Source: Acetomicrobium hydrogeniformans ATCC BAA-1850 (GTDB lineage Bacteria > Synergistota > Synergistia > Synergistales > Acetomicrobiaceae). Taken from it: a stretch of DNA of 64,000 bases. The DNA is taken from positions 1,312,001 through 1,376,000 of the forward strand of contig NZ_ACJX03000001.1 of NCBI RefSeq assembly GCF_000160455.2. Reading direction: 5' to 3'. Positions 38,223-47,489 of the stretch are shown here, piece after piece (position 1 is the stretch's first letter; each line of letters begins with the position of its first letter). The translations under genes and the position numbers were made by a program. The notes below the pieces were generated by a model. That model did no database searches and was not told the DNA's origin. It was given only the letters and a program-made list of their open reading frames with translations.

Positions 38223-40299
38223 TCCTGCAGAAGAAGAGCTCTTGTGCAAGAGCGTCAGATTTTTGAAGGGTGTAGGCCCTAAAAGGGCGTCGCTTTTGTC
38301 CAAGTTGGGGGTAGAAACCGTCGAGGACCTTTTGTATTTTTTCCCCCGGCGTTACGAGGACAGAAGACAAATAACGCCCATCAAATCTCTCGAGCCCGAT
38401 TCCTATGCCGCCTTGCTCGTCAGAGTGGTTGGAGTGGAAAAAAAGATCACAAAAAAGCGCAACCTCAATCTTACTGTTGCCACAGTAACCGATGGTACCG
38501 ATATTGCACAAGCTCTTTGGTTTAACAAGAGAGGGTTGGAAAATCTCCTTTCGATAGGCACTTTGGTCGCGCTTTTCGGAAAAATTAAAGAAAATTACGG
38601 GATGTTGCAGATATTAAATCCCGAATTTGAGATAATCGAAGAAGATGCTCTTCCTGAAGAAATGGGAAAGATAGTTCCTATATATCCTCTCACAGAGGGA
38701 TTGAGCCAGAGATGGCTGAGGCTTTTGATAAGAAGAACTCTTTCGGAGTATCTGTCCTATGTGGAGGAGTTCCTGCCTGAGGATATCGTTTTACGTTACG
38801 GATTTCCACCGTTAAAGAAGGCTATCCTCGGATATCACTATCCTGATGACGAGAGGGGCTGGAAATCATGCAGAAAGAGGCTTGCTTTCGACGAGCTTTT
38901 TTTACTTCAATTAGGAGTGGCCATTAAAAGACGACAGATGGAAGAAGAAACCTCTGCGCCGAAACTCAGCTGTGGCGGGCCCCTACAAATGAAGTTCGTC
39001 GAAAATTGTCTAAACTTTAAACTCACCTCCGCACAGGAAATGGTTTTAGGAGATATATGTGTCGATATCTTCAGAAAAATTCCTATGAATCGTCTCTTGC
39101 AAGGCGACGTAGGTTCGGGAAAGACGGTCATAGCTGTGTTGGCCATGCTTGCTGCTGTAGATACTGGATATCAGGCAGCGATGATGGTTCCCACGGAAGT
39201 ATTGGCAAACCAACATTATGCGAAAATAACAAATTGGCTGTCAAAGTTAAATGCCGAGGTCACCTTGCTAACTAGCTCCCTGACTCCCCAGGAGAGGGCC
39301 AAAAGGTACGAAGACATAAAGTCCGGAAGATCCAGGATAGTAATAGGGACTCACTCTTTGATCCAGGAAGGCGTGGAATTTCGAGAGTTGGGCCTGGTGG
39401 TGATAGACGAACAACACCGTTTCGGCGTGCTTCAGCGTCGAACTTTAATGGATAAGGGCAGCTATCCCCACACTTTAGTGATGACTGCTACGCCAATTCC
39501 CCGCACCTTGGCCCTGACCGTTTACGGCGATCTTTCGCTTTCGATAATCGATGAGCTGCCTCCGGGCAGAACTCCAGTGCGTACTCAGTGGATAGGAAAG
39601 GGCAAGTTAAAGGAGCTCTATGAATTCGTCAAAAAAAAACTCTTAGCGGGCAATCAGGTCTATTGGGTATGCCCCTTGATAGATGAAAGCGAATCCATTG
39701 ATGCAACCTCTGTCCAGAAACGTTATCGATCTTTATGTGAAATATTTAGCGACTTTAAAGTAGGCTTGCTCCACGGTCGCCTTGGTGCTCCAGACAAAGA
39801 CGAAACCTACCGTGCCTTTCTCCGCGGTGACTTAGATATATTGGTTGCCACAAGCGTTATAGAAGTGGGCATCGACGTAGCGAGGGCCAATATAATGGTC
39901 ATAGAGGACGCCTACAGATTCGGCTTGTCTCAGCTTCATCAGCTTCGCGGAAGGGTAGGAAGGGGCGGCGGCCAAGGTTATTGTTTTCTATTGGGAGAAG
40001 CCCCGACGCCCGAGGCGAGGAAAAGATTTAAGGTTATGTGCTCAACCTCCGATGGGTTCGTTATAGCCGAGGAAGATTTGAAACTCAGGGGACCGGGTGC
40101 TTTTTGTGGCGTACGGCAGCACGGCATAACGGACTTCAGGGTAGCTGACCTCGTCAATGACGTTGATTTGTTGGATATAGCTCGCGAAGAAGCGCAAGTT
40201 TTAGTGGAAAACGATCCCTCCTTGGACAAATATCCCAAGCTTAGAGCACGGCTGATTTCAACGCTTGGTGAGACCCTTTCCCTTGCAATTACCGGATAG
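38209..40299 (+). CDS. recG: ATP-dependent DNA helicase RecG
   Basis: Branch-migrating helicase for stalled forks and recombination intermediates. At 696 aa it is full length. The N-terminal wedge/OB domain is followed by superfamily 2 motifs: Walker A GDVGSGKTVIA, motif II DEQHRFGV, motif III MTATPIPRTLAL, and motif VI HQLRGRVGRG. The TRG region follows. ATG 38209 lies inside divIVA. Confidence 0.96.
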   Translation: MSKVSPAEEELLCKSVRFLKGVGPKRASLLSKLGVETVEDLLYFFPRRYEDRRQITPIKSLEPDSYAALLVRVVGVEKKITKKRNLNLTVATVTDGTDIAQALWFNKRGLENLLSIGTLVALFGKIKENYGMLQILNPEFEIIEEDALPEEMGKIVPIYPLTEGLSQRWLRLLIRRTLSEYLSYVEEFLPEDIVLRYGFPPLKKAILGYHYPDDERGWKSCRKRLAFDELFLLQLGVAIKRRQMEEETSAPKLSCGGPLQMKFVENCLNFKLTSAQEMVLGDICVDIFRKIPMNRLLQGDVGSGKTVIAVLAMLAAVDTGYQAAMMVPTEVLANQHYAKITNWLSKLNAEVTLLTSSLTPQERAKRYEDIKSGRSRIVIGTHSLIQEGVEFRELGLVVIDEQHRFGVLQRRTLMDKGSYPHTLVMTATPIPRTLALTVYGDLSLSIIDELPPGRTPVRTQWIGKGKLKELYEFVKKKLLAGNQVYWVCPLIDESESIDATSVQKRYRSLCEIFSDFKVGLLHGRLGAPDKDETYRAFLRGDLDILVATSVIEVGIDVARANIMVIEDAYRFGLSQLHQLRGRVGRGGGQGYCFLLGEAPTPEARKRFKVMCSTSDGFVIAEEDLKLRGPGAFCGVRQHGITDFRVADLVNDVDLLDIAREEAQVLVENDPSLDKYPKLRARLISTLGETLSLAITG

Positions 40300-40364
40300 C
40301 TTATTACTGGTTCTTTAATTAACATACGCTTTACCGATTAGGGTTGTTGGTTCTTTAGCCCCAA

Positions 40365-40393
40365 TTTACTTTATATCTAATATGCGATAAAAT
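40365..40393 (+). promoter_or_regulatory. Candidate promoter of the first NSS transporter
   Basis: TTTACT (40365-40370), 17-bp spacer, TAAAAT (40388-40393). It is 31 nt upstream of the GTG start at 40425, in an otherwise gene-free 125-nt gap after recG. Confidence 0.5.
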
Positions 40394-40424
40394 GATATAC
40401 ACAATAAAAAAGGAGGTGGTTAAA

Positions 40425-41783
40425 GTGGCCGAGAGGGAACAGTTGGCCTCAAGGCTGGGTTTTATTTTGGTATCTGCCGGTTGTGCCATAGGGCTGGGTA
40501 ACGTTTGGCGATTCCCCTATATTACGGGACGATACGGTGGAGCGGCTTTTGTAATAGTTTATCTTATTTTTTTGGTTATATTGGGCCTTCCCATCATGGT
40601 TTGCGAATTTGCCATGGGGAGGGCGAGTCGAAGAAATTTGGCGGGCGCTATGCTCGCTCTTGAGCCTCCGGGCACCAAATGGCACATATACGGCTACCTG
40701 GGGGTAATGGGAAACATGATCCTGATGATGTTTTATACGACCGTAGCAGGATGGGGCCTGGCCTACACTTACTTTATGGCGGCGGGGCGGCTATCTCTCC
40801 TTTCTCCTGAAGAAGTAGGCAACTTCTTTGGTTCCTTCATATCCAACGCTCCTGCGTTAACCCTGTGGATGGCTCTTGCTGTCGTCATCGGCTTTCTTGT
40901 TTGTTCGATAGGTCTTCAGGCTGGAGTTGAACGGGTTACCAAGATATTGATGTCCGGCCTATTTTTATTGCTAATCGTTCTTATCATACGTTCCGTTACT
41001 TTGCCCGGCGCTGAAAAGGGCTTGGCCTTTTACCTTAAACCTGATTTTTCCAAGCTAAATTGGGAAGCGGTTTATGCAGCCATGAGCCAGGCCTTCTTTA
41101 CATTAAGTCTGGGCATAGGAAGCATGTTGATATTCGGAAGTTATCTGAGCAGAGAGAGGACGCTTGCCGGGGAGTCGGTTTACGTGGTGATTCTGGATAC
41201 CCTTATAGCCCTGATGGCTGGATTGGTCATATTCCCGGCCTGCTTTGCCTTCGGAGTGGATGCCGGAGCCGGCCCAGGATTGATCTTCGTGACCCTTCCA
41301 AACGTATTTAACTCCATGATGGGTGGAAGGCTGTGGGGGACGCTTTTCTTCGTCTTCCTCTCCTTTGCCTCCCTCACCACGGTCATAGCAGTTTTTGAGC
41401 ATCTTATCGCCTTTACAATGGATGAATGGAAGTGGAGCCGAAAAAAAGCTTCTTACATCGGCATAGTTGTCATGTTCATAGCTTCTCTTCCCTGCGTTTT
41501 GGGTTTTGGCCCTTGGAGCGGTTTTCAGCCCTTCGGCGAAGGAACCGTGGTGCTGGATTTGGAGGACTTTATAGTCAGCTTCAACCTCCTTCCCATCGGC
41601 TCCCTCATTTTCGTGCTCTTTTGCACTTCCAAATACGGTTGGGGTTGGAACAACTTCATAAAGGAAGCTAACACCGGAATAGGCCCTAAATTTCCCGAGG
41701 GTTTAAGGGGCTATATGACCTACGTTTTGCCTGTTATAATTGCCGTTATATTGGTTATGGGCTACATCCAGTTCTTCAGTTAA
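40425..41783 (+). CDS. Sodium-dependent amino acid transporter (NSS family)
   Basis: LeuT-fold Na+ symporter of 452 aa with about 11-12 membrane helices. The helix 1 signature is SAGCAIGLGNVWRFPY, followed by GGAAFVIVYLIFL, the sodium and substrate-site region. GTG 40425 (AAGGAGG 10 nt upstream) gives the family N-terminus MAEREQLASRLGFIL; an ATG at 40392 overlaps the predicted -10. The substrate cannot be assigned beyond an amino acid. A second NSS gene follows. Confidence 0.9.
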   Translation: MAEREQLASRLGFILVSAGCAIGLGNVWRFPYITGRYGGAAFVIVYLIFLVILGLPIMVCEFAMGRASRRNLAGAMLALEPPGTKWHIYGYLGVMGNMILMMFYTTVAGWGLAYTYFMAAGRLSLLSPEEVGNFFGSFISNAPALTLWMALAVVIGFLVCSIGLQAGVERVTKILMSGLFLLLIVLIIRSVTLPGAEKGLAFYLKPDFSKLNWEAVYAAMSQAFFTLSLGIGSMLIFGSYLSRERTLAGESVYVVILDTLIALMAGLVIFPACFAFGVDAGAGPGLIFVTLPNVFNSMMGGRLWGTLFFVFLSFASLTTVIAVFEHLIAFTMDEWKWSRKKASYIGIVVMFIASLPCVLGFGPWSGFQPFGEGTVVLDLEDFIVSFNLLPIGSLIFVLFCTSKYGWGWNNFIKEANTGIGPKFPEGLRGYMTYVLPVIIAVILVMGYIQFFS

Positions 41784-41825
41784 CGAGAGGGGTGGTGGAG
41801 GGCGCGTAAAGATGCTTAAATGCTT

Positions 41826-41855
41826 TTGATGTTTTTTAGGATATTTTACTATTAT
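41826..41855 (+). promoter_or_regulatory. Candidate promoter of the second NSS transporter
   Basis: TTGATG (41826-41831), 18-bp spacer, TATTAT (41850-41855), 20 nt before the start codon and just upstream of AAAAAGGAGGAG. The start site would fall very close to the ribosome site, so a short leader is implied. Confidence 0.4.
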
Positions 41856-41874
41856 TAAAAAGGAGGAGAGGAAG

Positions 41875-43368
41875 ATGGCTGAAGCCGGCAGAGAAAAGTT
41901 TTTAAAGCGGCGTCATATGATTTTTGCTGCGATAGGATCTGCGATCGGTTTGGGTAACGTCTGGCGTTTCCCCTATATGTGTTACGAATACGGAGGAGCT
42001 GCCTTTTTGGTAGCTTACATAATCGGTCTTTTTGCCATCGGGATTCCCTGGCTTCTTACCGAGTTTGGGATGGGGCATTACTTCCAAAAGGGGGCTCCAG
42101 GGGTGTTTCGCAGCATCGGTAAAAAATGGGAATGGGTCGGGTGGTTTCCAAGCATATCGGCCTTTTTGATCGATACTTATTATTGCGTCATCATGGCTTG
42201 GACTTTAATTTACATGTTTAGTTCGATGACTTTGGCTTGGGGTGCCGGAGAAGCTGGCGCTCACCAGGCTGGGGATTATTTTTTCAAAACAGTGCTCAAC
42301 CTTTCTGAGAGCCCAGGAGAGCTGGGCGGCTTGCAGTGGCCAATCGTCGGAGCTTTGGCCTTCACCTGGATTATAATTTATTTCGTAATATACCGTGGGG
42401 CCGAGATCGTCGGAAAGGTATCGGAAGTTGTCATGGTTCTGGCCTGGGTTTTGATCATAGCTATATTGATCAGAAGCTTGACCCTACCCGGTGCGGTTGA
42501 TGGACTAAATTACTACCTTGACATCGATTGGTCTGTATTGAAAGGTGCCGATGTGTGGTTTGCAGCTTTTAGCCAAATAGCCTTCTCGCTTTCGGTTGGT
42601 ATGGCGGGAATGTATGCCTATGGACGTTTCATCGCAAGGAAGGGAGATATTACGAACAATACAATGATCACCGCATTTTGCGACAGCGGCTTTGCCTTTC
42701 TGACAGGTTTTGCCGTCTTCAGCACCGTTGGCTATATCATGCAAGCTCTTGGCGTATCCCTCCAGGATGTTACTATTGCTGGAATAGGGCTTGCCTTTGT
42801 GACCTATCCGGTAGGCATATCCCTGATGCCTGCTTTGAATCGCCTCACTGGAGTTCTGTTCTTTATCATGTTCTGGATCATCGGGCTAAGTTCGGCCTAC
42901 TATCTTGCCTACGCCGGATATATAGTACCCATGATCGACAAGTTTGGCTGGCAGAGAAAAAAGGTAGCCTTTTGGGGTTGTCTCGTTGGATTTTTGGTGG
43001 GGCTCATTTATTGTACCCAGGGCGGCCTTTATTGGCTTGACATCGTCGATAGGACCGTGGCTTTCTACACGCTGTTGATAGGTGGTGCCATAGCTTCCCT
43101 GGTCGTCGGTTGGGTATTCGGAGCCGATAAGCTCCGCGAACACGTAAACGCTACCTCTGACATCAAGGTTGGTCCCTGGCTGGACTTTCTTATTAAGGTA
43201 GTAGTCCCGGCAGGTCTCCTTTTTGTGGTCGTTTACGGGGGCTTTATGCAGGATCTCAAGGAACCTTACGGCGGATACGGCAGTTGGTCTAACTTCATAT
43301 GGATCCTCATGGTCATAGTGCTTGTGGCTAGCTTCGTATTGCAGAGTATGAAATCCAAGACGGAATAA
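41875..43368 (+). CDS. Sodium-dependent amino acid transporter (NSS family), MetP-like
   Basis: A 497-aa LeuT-fold transporter with about 12 helices and helix 1 IGSAIGLGNVWRFPYMCYEYGG. It differs clearly from the neighbour (C-terminal helix with KVVVPAGLLFVVVYGGF), so the two are diverged paralogues rather than a recent duplication. A 36-residue MetS-like subunit follows 16 nt downstream, which matches the MetPS methionine/alanine transporter arrangement. ATG 41875 follows AAAAAGGAGGAG. Confidence 0.9.
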   Translation: MAEAGREKFLKRRHMIFAAIGSAIGLGNVWRFPYMCYEYGGAAFLVAYIIGLFAIGIPWLLTEFGMGHYFQKGAPGVFRSIGKKWEWVGWFPSISAFLIDTYYCVIMAWTLIYMFSSMTLAWGAGEAGAHQAGDYFFKTVLNLSESPGELGGLQWPIVGALAFTWIIIYFVIYRGAEIVGKVSEVVMVLAWVLIIAILIRSLTLPGAVDGLNYYLDIDWSVLKGADVWFAAFSQIAFSLSVGMAGMYAYGRFIARKGDITNNTMITAFCDSGFAFLTGFAVFSTVGYIMQALGVSLQDVTIAGIGLAFVTYPVGISLMPALNRLTGVLFFIMFWIIGLSSAYYLAYAGYIVPMIDKFGWQRKKVAFWGCLVGFLVGLIYCTQGGLYWLDIVDRTVAFYTLLIGGAIASLVVGWVFGADKLREHVNATSDIKVGPWLDFLIKVVVPAGLLFVVVYGGFMQDLKEPYGGYGSWSNFIWILMVIVLVASFVLQSMKSKTE

Positions 43369-43384
43369 AAAGGAGGGAGGTAAG

Positions 43385-43495
43385 ATGACGAGTGCTGCTA
43401 TCGGAACGACGGTGTTCATGGCTGTTGTTCTTATAGGTGGATTGATCTTTTGCTCCAGCAGAATGGGCAAGGGAGGAGGAGGGTGGGAGGATTAA
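43385..43495 (+). CDS. MetS-like small subunit of NSS transporter
   Basis: A 36-residue protein (MTSAAIGTTVFMAVVLIG..., ending GGGGWED) with one hydrophobic helix over about residues 5-26 and a glycine-rich tail. Start ATG 43385 follows AAAAAGGAGGGAGG. Position directly after an NSS transporter, the single helix and the size match MetS-type small subunits known to be required for MetP activity. A terminator follows 54 nt after the stop. Confidence 0.75.
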   Translation: MTSAAIGTTVFMAVVLIGGLIFCSSRMGKGGGGWED

Positions 43496-43548
43496 GAAAA
43501 GATTTACGTACTTTCTTCCATCCCTCATAAAAAGATACATCTCATCGG

Positions 43549-43580
43549 AGTCGGGAAAGAATTTTCTTTCCCGACTTTTT
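43549..43580 (+). terminator. Rho-independent terminator after the NSS/MetS operon
   Basis: A perfect 12-bp stem (43549-43560 with 43565-43576), ATTT loop and T tail. Confidence 0.9.
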
Positions 43581-43607
43581 GTTGTATGGGGATTTTTGGG
43601 ATCGCCC

Positions 43608-43636
43608 TTGTGGTATTATGAGACATTCTGTAAAAT
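43608..43636 (+). promoter_or_regulatory. Candidate promoter of rny-ymdB
   Basis: TTGTGG (43608-43613), 17-bp spacer, TAAAAT (43631-43636). The resulting leader of about 95 nt contains an 8-bp hairpin (43640-43647 with 43654-43661). Confidence 0.55.
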
Positions 43637-43735
43637 AATGCGCAGGATATACTTCCTGTGCTTTAAGTAAAACTGACTCGAAGAAGATGCTAATTTGTCT
43701 TGTACCTTGACAATTGAATGAGGGGTGATCTTTAA

Positions 43736-45274
43736 ATGGGATTTGTTGTGATCGCATCGATCGTATTAGTCGGCGCGGCGGGAGTTGCTGTCGGCTATTA
43801 CGTTCGAAAATTTCATGATGAAAAAAAGGTTTTAAGCACAAAGAAAATTGTTGACCAAATTCTGGATGAAGCAAAAAGAGAGGCCGATACGAAGAAGAGA
43901 GAGATCCTTGCCGAGGCCAGAGAAGAAGCGCTTAAGATTCGGCATGAGGTAGAAAGAGAGATCAGAGAGCGGCGAAGCGAACTTCAAAGAGCCGAAAGAA
44001 GGATCGAGCAAAGAGAGGAAACTCTCGACAGAAAACTCGAGGGTTTGACCAGGAAGGAAGAAGAATTAAAGGCAAAACTGGCAGAAGCCGAAAGGGCAAA
44101 AGCAGAAGCCGAAATGCTTTTACATGAACAGGTGCATAAACTGGAAGAAATAGCGGGACTTTCCAGAGAAGAGGCCAAAGAACTTCTCCTCAAAGAGGTG
44201 GAAGAGGAAGCATCCTGTTCTATCGGTTTGAAATTAAAAGAGCTGGAAGAGACCTTTAAGCGTGAGGCCGACAGGAAGGCCCGAGAGATTATAACTACGG
44301 CGATTCAGCGTTGTTCCGTCGATCATACATCGGAAGTCACGGTAAGCGTCGTTAATTTGCCATCCGATGATATGAAAGGCAGGATAATAGGCAGGGAAGG
44401 AAGGAATATCAGAGCCTTCGAGAGCTTGACGGGTGTTGACCTGATCGTGGACGACACGCCGGAGGCGGTGACGCTAAGCTGTTTTGATCCGGTAAGGCGC
44501 GAGATTGCCCGAATTTCTCTGGAGAGGTTGATATTGGACGGTAGGATTCATCCTGCCAGAATAGAGGAAATCGTCGAAAAGGTGGGCAAGGAAGTGGAAG
44601 AACACATGCTCGAGGTAGCCGAAAACGCGTTGCTCGAGGCCAACGTAGAGGGGGTACATCCCGAGATAGTGAAGACCTTGGGCAGGCTTGCATATAGATC
44701 AAGCTACGGCCAAAATGCCCTGGCACATAGCTTGGAAGTGGCACATTTGGCAGGGGTCATGGCATCTGAACTCGGATTGGATGAGAGGCTTGCGAAAAGG
44801 GCTGGATTGTTGCATGATCTGGGCAAGGCCATAGATTGCCAGGTTGAGGGTTCCCATGCCTTGATAGGAGCTGATCTTGCTAAACGTTACGGCGAGTCGC
44901 ATGTCATAGTGAACGCGATTGCCGCACACCATGAGGATGAGGAGCCAAAAAGCGTATATGCCGTTTTGGTGTTGGCTGCCGATGCCATAAGCGCCTCAAG
45001 GCCGGGAGCAAGGCGGGAGAGCATAGAGGCCTATATAAGAAGGCTGGAGAAGCTGGAAGAGTTGGCTTCTTCCTTCGATGGGGTTGAAAAAGCTTATGCC
45101 ATTCAAGCGGGAAGGGAAGTGCGCGTAATGGTCTCGCCCGAAGCCGGCGATAACGGTGCGATATACAAAATTGCATACGATGTTGCCCGAAGGATAGAAG
45201 AAGAGTTGAAGTATCCTGGCCAGATCAAGGTAACGGTAATTAAGGAATTACGAGCAATCGAGCTCGCAAAGTAG
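43736..45274 (+). CDS. rny: Ribonuclease Y
   Basis: Membrane-anchored endoribonuclease that starts mRNA decay. At 512 aa it is full length: N-terminal transmembrane helix (residues 2-22), long charged coiled coil (about 25-180), KH domain ([10 protein letters not shown]) and HD domain ([27 protein letters not shown]). ATG 43736 follows GAGGGGTG. ymdB follows 8 nt downstream, the usual rny-ymdB pair. Confidence 0.96.
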   Translation: MGFVVIASIVLVGAAGVAVGYYVRKFHDEKKVLSTKKIVDQILDEAKREADTKKREILAEAREEALKIRHEVEREIRERRSELQRAERRIEQREETLDRKLEGLTRKEEELKAKLAEAERAKAEAEMLLHEQVHKLEEIAGLSREEAKELLLKEVEEEASCSIGLKLKELEETFKREADRKAREIITTAIQRCSVDHTSEVTVSVVNLPSDDMKGRIIGREGRNIRAFESLTGVDLIVDDTPEAVTLSCFDPVRREIARISLERLILDGRIHPARIEEIVEKVGKEVEEHMLEVAENALLEANVEGVHPEIVKTLGRLAYRSSYGQNALAHSLEVAHLAGVMASELGLDERLAKRAGLLHDLGKAIDCQVEGSHALIGADLAKRYGESHVIVNAIAAHHEDEEPKSVYAVLVLAADAISASRPGARRESIEAYIRRLEKLEELASSFDGVEKAYAIQAGREVRVMVSPEAGDNGAIYKIAYDVARRIEEELKYPGQIKVTVIKELRAIELAK

Positions 45275-45282
45275 GAATTCTC

Positions 45283-46074
45283 ATGAGAGTCTTGTTTGTG
45301 GGAGATATCGTAGGCAGGCCTGGGCGTAAGGCTCTTCAGAAGTTTTTGCCGAAGGTCCGAAGAGAGCATGGCCCATTTGATTTTGTTATAGCTAACGTTG
45401 AAAATGCTGCCGGCGGTTTCGGCATCACTCAAAAGATCTTGGATGAGTTATTGGCAGTGGGGATCGATTGCATGACCTCGGGCAATCATATATGGGATAA
45501 AAAAGAAGGCGTCTCCCTTTTGGACACGGAGCCCAGGTTGTTGCGTCCTGCCAATTATCCCCCCGGTTGCCCCGGACGCTGGTGTATGACTTTGGATGGT
45601 GAGGCGGGCAGGTTGGTTGTGCTTAATCTGATAGGTCGCACTTTTATGTTCGACGTGGATTGTCCCTTTAGGAGGGCCGACGAAATTCTACAAGACATCG
45701 CAGTTCCTGTGTTAGTAGACTTTCATGCTGAGGCTACCTCAGAAAAGAGGGCCCTTGCACTTTACCTCGACGGGCGGATATCTGCATTGTTGGGTACCCA
45801 TACGCACGTTGCCACGGCTGACGAAGAGATACTCGATGGCGGAACTGCCTTTATAACCGACGTGGGAATGACGGGAGGGCACGCCGGAGTCATCGGGATG
45901 CAGAAAGATTCGGTAATAAGTCGGTTTTTGACGGCGATGCCGGCGCGATTTGAGGCATGCAACGAAGATTTGCGGCTGAACGGAGCTTGTATAGATATAG
46001 ACCCGTCGAGTGGGAAAGCCTTGAGCATTCGAAGGATAAGCGTGAGAGAAGGCTGTGAAACCCCGAATGAATAG
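45283..46074 (+). CDS. YmdB family metallophosphoesterase
   Basis: A 263-aa calcineurin-like phosphoesterase (VGDIVGRPGRKAL; NVENAAGGFGIT; TSGNHIWDKKE; GTHTHVATADEEIL), a family with 2',3'-cyclic nucleotide phosphodiesterase activity in Bacillus YmdB. All metal ligands (Asp, Asn, GNH, HTH) are visible. It is paired with rny. Confidence 0.92.
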   Translation: MRVLFVGDIVGRPGRKALQKFLPKVRREHGPFDFVIANVENAAGGFGITQKILDELLAVGIDCMTSGNHIWDKKEGVSLLDTEPRLLRPANYPPGCPGRWCMTLDGEAGRLVVLNLIGRTFMFDVDCPFRRADEILQDIAVPVLVDFHAEATSEKRALALYLDGRISALLGTHTHVATADEEILDGGTAFITDVGMTGGHAGVIGMQKDSVISRFLTAMPARFEACNEDLRLNGACIDIDPSSGKALSIRRISVREGCETPNE

Positions 46075-46125
46075 AATCTTCGATTATTATGATATATTAT
46101 GATTCCGATGTGGCGTAAATTACGG

Positions 46126-46160
46126 AAAAAGCGGGGCCTTGGTAAGGTCCCGCTTTTTAA
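46126..46160 (+). terminator. Rho-independent terminator after ymdB
   Basis: A 15-bp stem with one G-U pair (46126-46140 with 46144-46158), GGT loop and a run of five Ts at its 3' end. Confidence 0.85.
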
Positions 46161-46187
46161 TGAAAAATATAGGGAGGCATGAGGAAA

Positions 46188-46430
46188 ATGTGTCTTGCAA
46201 TTCCTCACAGGATAGAGGAGGTTTTGGATTCAAGCAGGGCTGTCGCCCGCACTGGGTCGTTGCGAGTGGAAGTGAGGACGGACCTGGTGGATGAGATCAA
46301 CGTAGGGGACGTTGTGTTAGTGCACGCTGGTTTTGTCATTGAAAAGTGCGAAGAAAGGGATGGTCGGGAATTAGAAGAATTATGGAAAGAAGTGTTGAAA
46401 GTTGCTAGTCAAGGGCGCAGTGAAAGATAA
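46188..46430 (+). CDS. hypC: Hydrogenase maturation chaperone HypC
   Basis: Small chaperone of 80 aa that carries the Fe(CN)2CO unit with HypD to the [NiFe] hydrogenase large subunit. The essential N-terminal Met-Cys is present (MCLAIPHRIEEV), so the ATG at 46188 must be the start, not 46179. The AGGGAGG site is 10 nt upstream. It overlaps hypD by 11 nt. Confidence 0.93.
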   Translation: MCLAIPHRIEEVLDSSRAVARTGSLRVEVRTDLVDEINVGDVVLVHAGFVIEKCEERDGRELEELWKEVLKVASQGRSER

Positions 46431-47487
46431 AATTGAATTACTTCGGCGTGCGCTAACTTTTTTTGCTGAACGTCCAATGACGTTTATGGAAGTTTGCGGT
46501 ACTCACACGGTCGCTATTTATAGGAGCGGCATAAGGTCTTTATTGCCGCCCGATATTTCGCTGGTCTCCGGTCCGGGTTGTCCCGTTTGCGTGACGGATC
46601 AGGGAGAGATAGATGTCGCAATAAAACTTGCCGGCAAAGGGGATTTGATCTTCGCTACCTACGGCGATATGCTGCGCGTTCCTGGCACGAAGGGTTCGCT
46701 GCAGAGCCTGAGGGCACATGGCGCCGATGTTCGTGTCGTGAGGTCGGCAGACGAGGCCTTGTCGTTAGCCCTTAAAAACCCCGTTAAGGAGGTGGTTTTT
46801 TTGGGAGTTGGCTTTGAAACCACCGCTCCTTCCACTGCAGCCATGGTCATTGAGGCGATGGATAGGGGTGTGCAAAATTTTTCCGTCCTTTCATTTCATA
46901 AACTGGTCCCTCCTGCTCTACGACTACTTGCCGAGTCAGAGGAATTGCAAGTTGACGGCTTTTTGCTTCCGGGACACGTGAGCGTTGTGCTGGGAGCAGA
47001 ACCTTACCAATTTTTACCCAGGGATTTCGATATTGCCTGTGCAATAGTTGGCTTTGAGCCTTTGGATATAATGGAGGGGTTGGTTGAGCTGGCCCGCCAG
47101 GTAAGCGAAAGTGATTTCAAGGTCAGCCTCTTGTACTCGAGAGCCGTTAGGCCCCAGGGGAACGCAAAAGCTAAAGGGTTGATAGAAGAAGTATTCGATA
47201 AATGCGATTCAAAGTGGCGTGGTTTGGGGCCTATCGAAAGGTCGGGACTGAAGTTGAAGGGCGATTTTGCCCGGTTTGATGCTCTTTTGAAGTTCGACTT
47301 GAAGATCGAGGATGTCCCTCTCCCCCAAGGTTGCAAGTGTGGTGAAGTATTGATGGGCAAGATAACTCCAAAAGAATGCCCCCTTTTCTCTAAGCTATGC
47401 AGGCCCGATACCCCTGTTGGTCCCTGTATGGTATCGAGTGAGGGAAGCTGTGCAGCATGTTATAAGTACGATTATAGGGTGATGTAG
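46420..47487 (+). CDS. hypD: Hydrogenase maturation protein HypD
   Basis: Iron-sulfur scaffold of 355 aa on which the Fe(CN)2CO group is assembled. Conserved motifs are FMEVCGTHT, GPGCPVCVT, GFETTAP and PGHVS, and the C-terminal cluster cysteines are in CKCGEVLMG, ECPLF and CMVSSEGSCAACY. I chose GTG 46420 inside hypC; TTG 46402 is an alternative in-frame start. hypE starts 3 nt later. Confidence 0.95.
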   Translation: MKDKIELLRRALTFFAERPMTFMEVCGTHTVAIYRSGIRSLLPPDISLVSGPGCPVCVTDQGEIDVAIKLAGKGDLIFATYGDMLRVPGTKGSLQSLRAHGADVRVVRSADEALSLALKNPVKEVVFLGVGFETTAPSTAAMVIEAMDRGVQNFSVLSFHKLVPPALRLLAESEELQVDGFLLPGHVSVVLGAEPYQFLPRDFDIACAIVGFEPLDIMEGLVELARQVSESDFKVSLLYSRAVRPQGNAKAKGLIEEVFDKCDSKWRGLGPIERSGLKLKGDFARFDALLKFDLKIEDVPLPQGCKCGEVLMGKITPKECPLFSKLCRPDTPVGPCMVSSEGSCAACYKYDYRVM

Positions 47488-47489
47488 CG

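Noticed and set aside
43707-43712. Perfect TTGACA in front of rny
   Set aside because: No -10 box at proper distance before the start codon; the TTGTGG/TAAAAT pair upstream is better.
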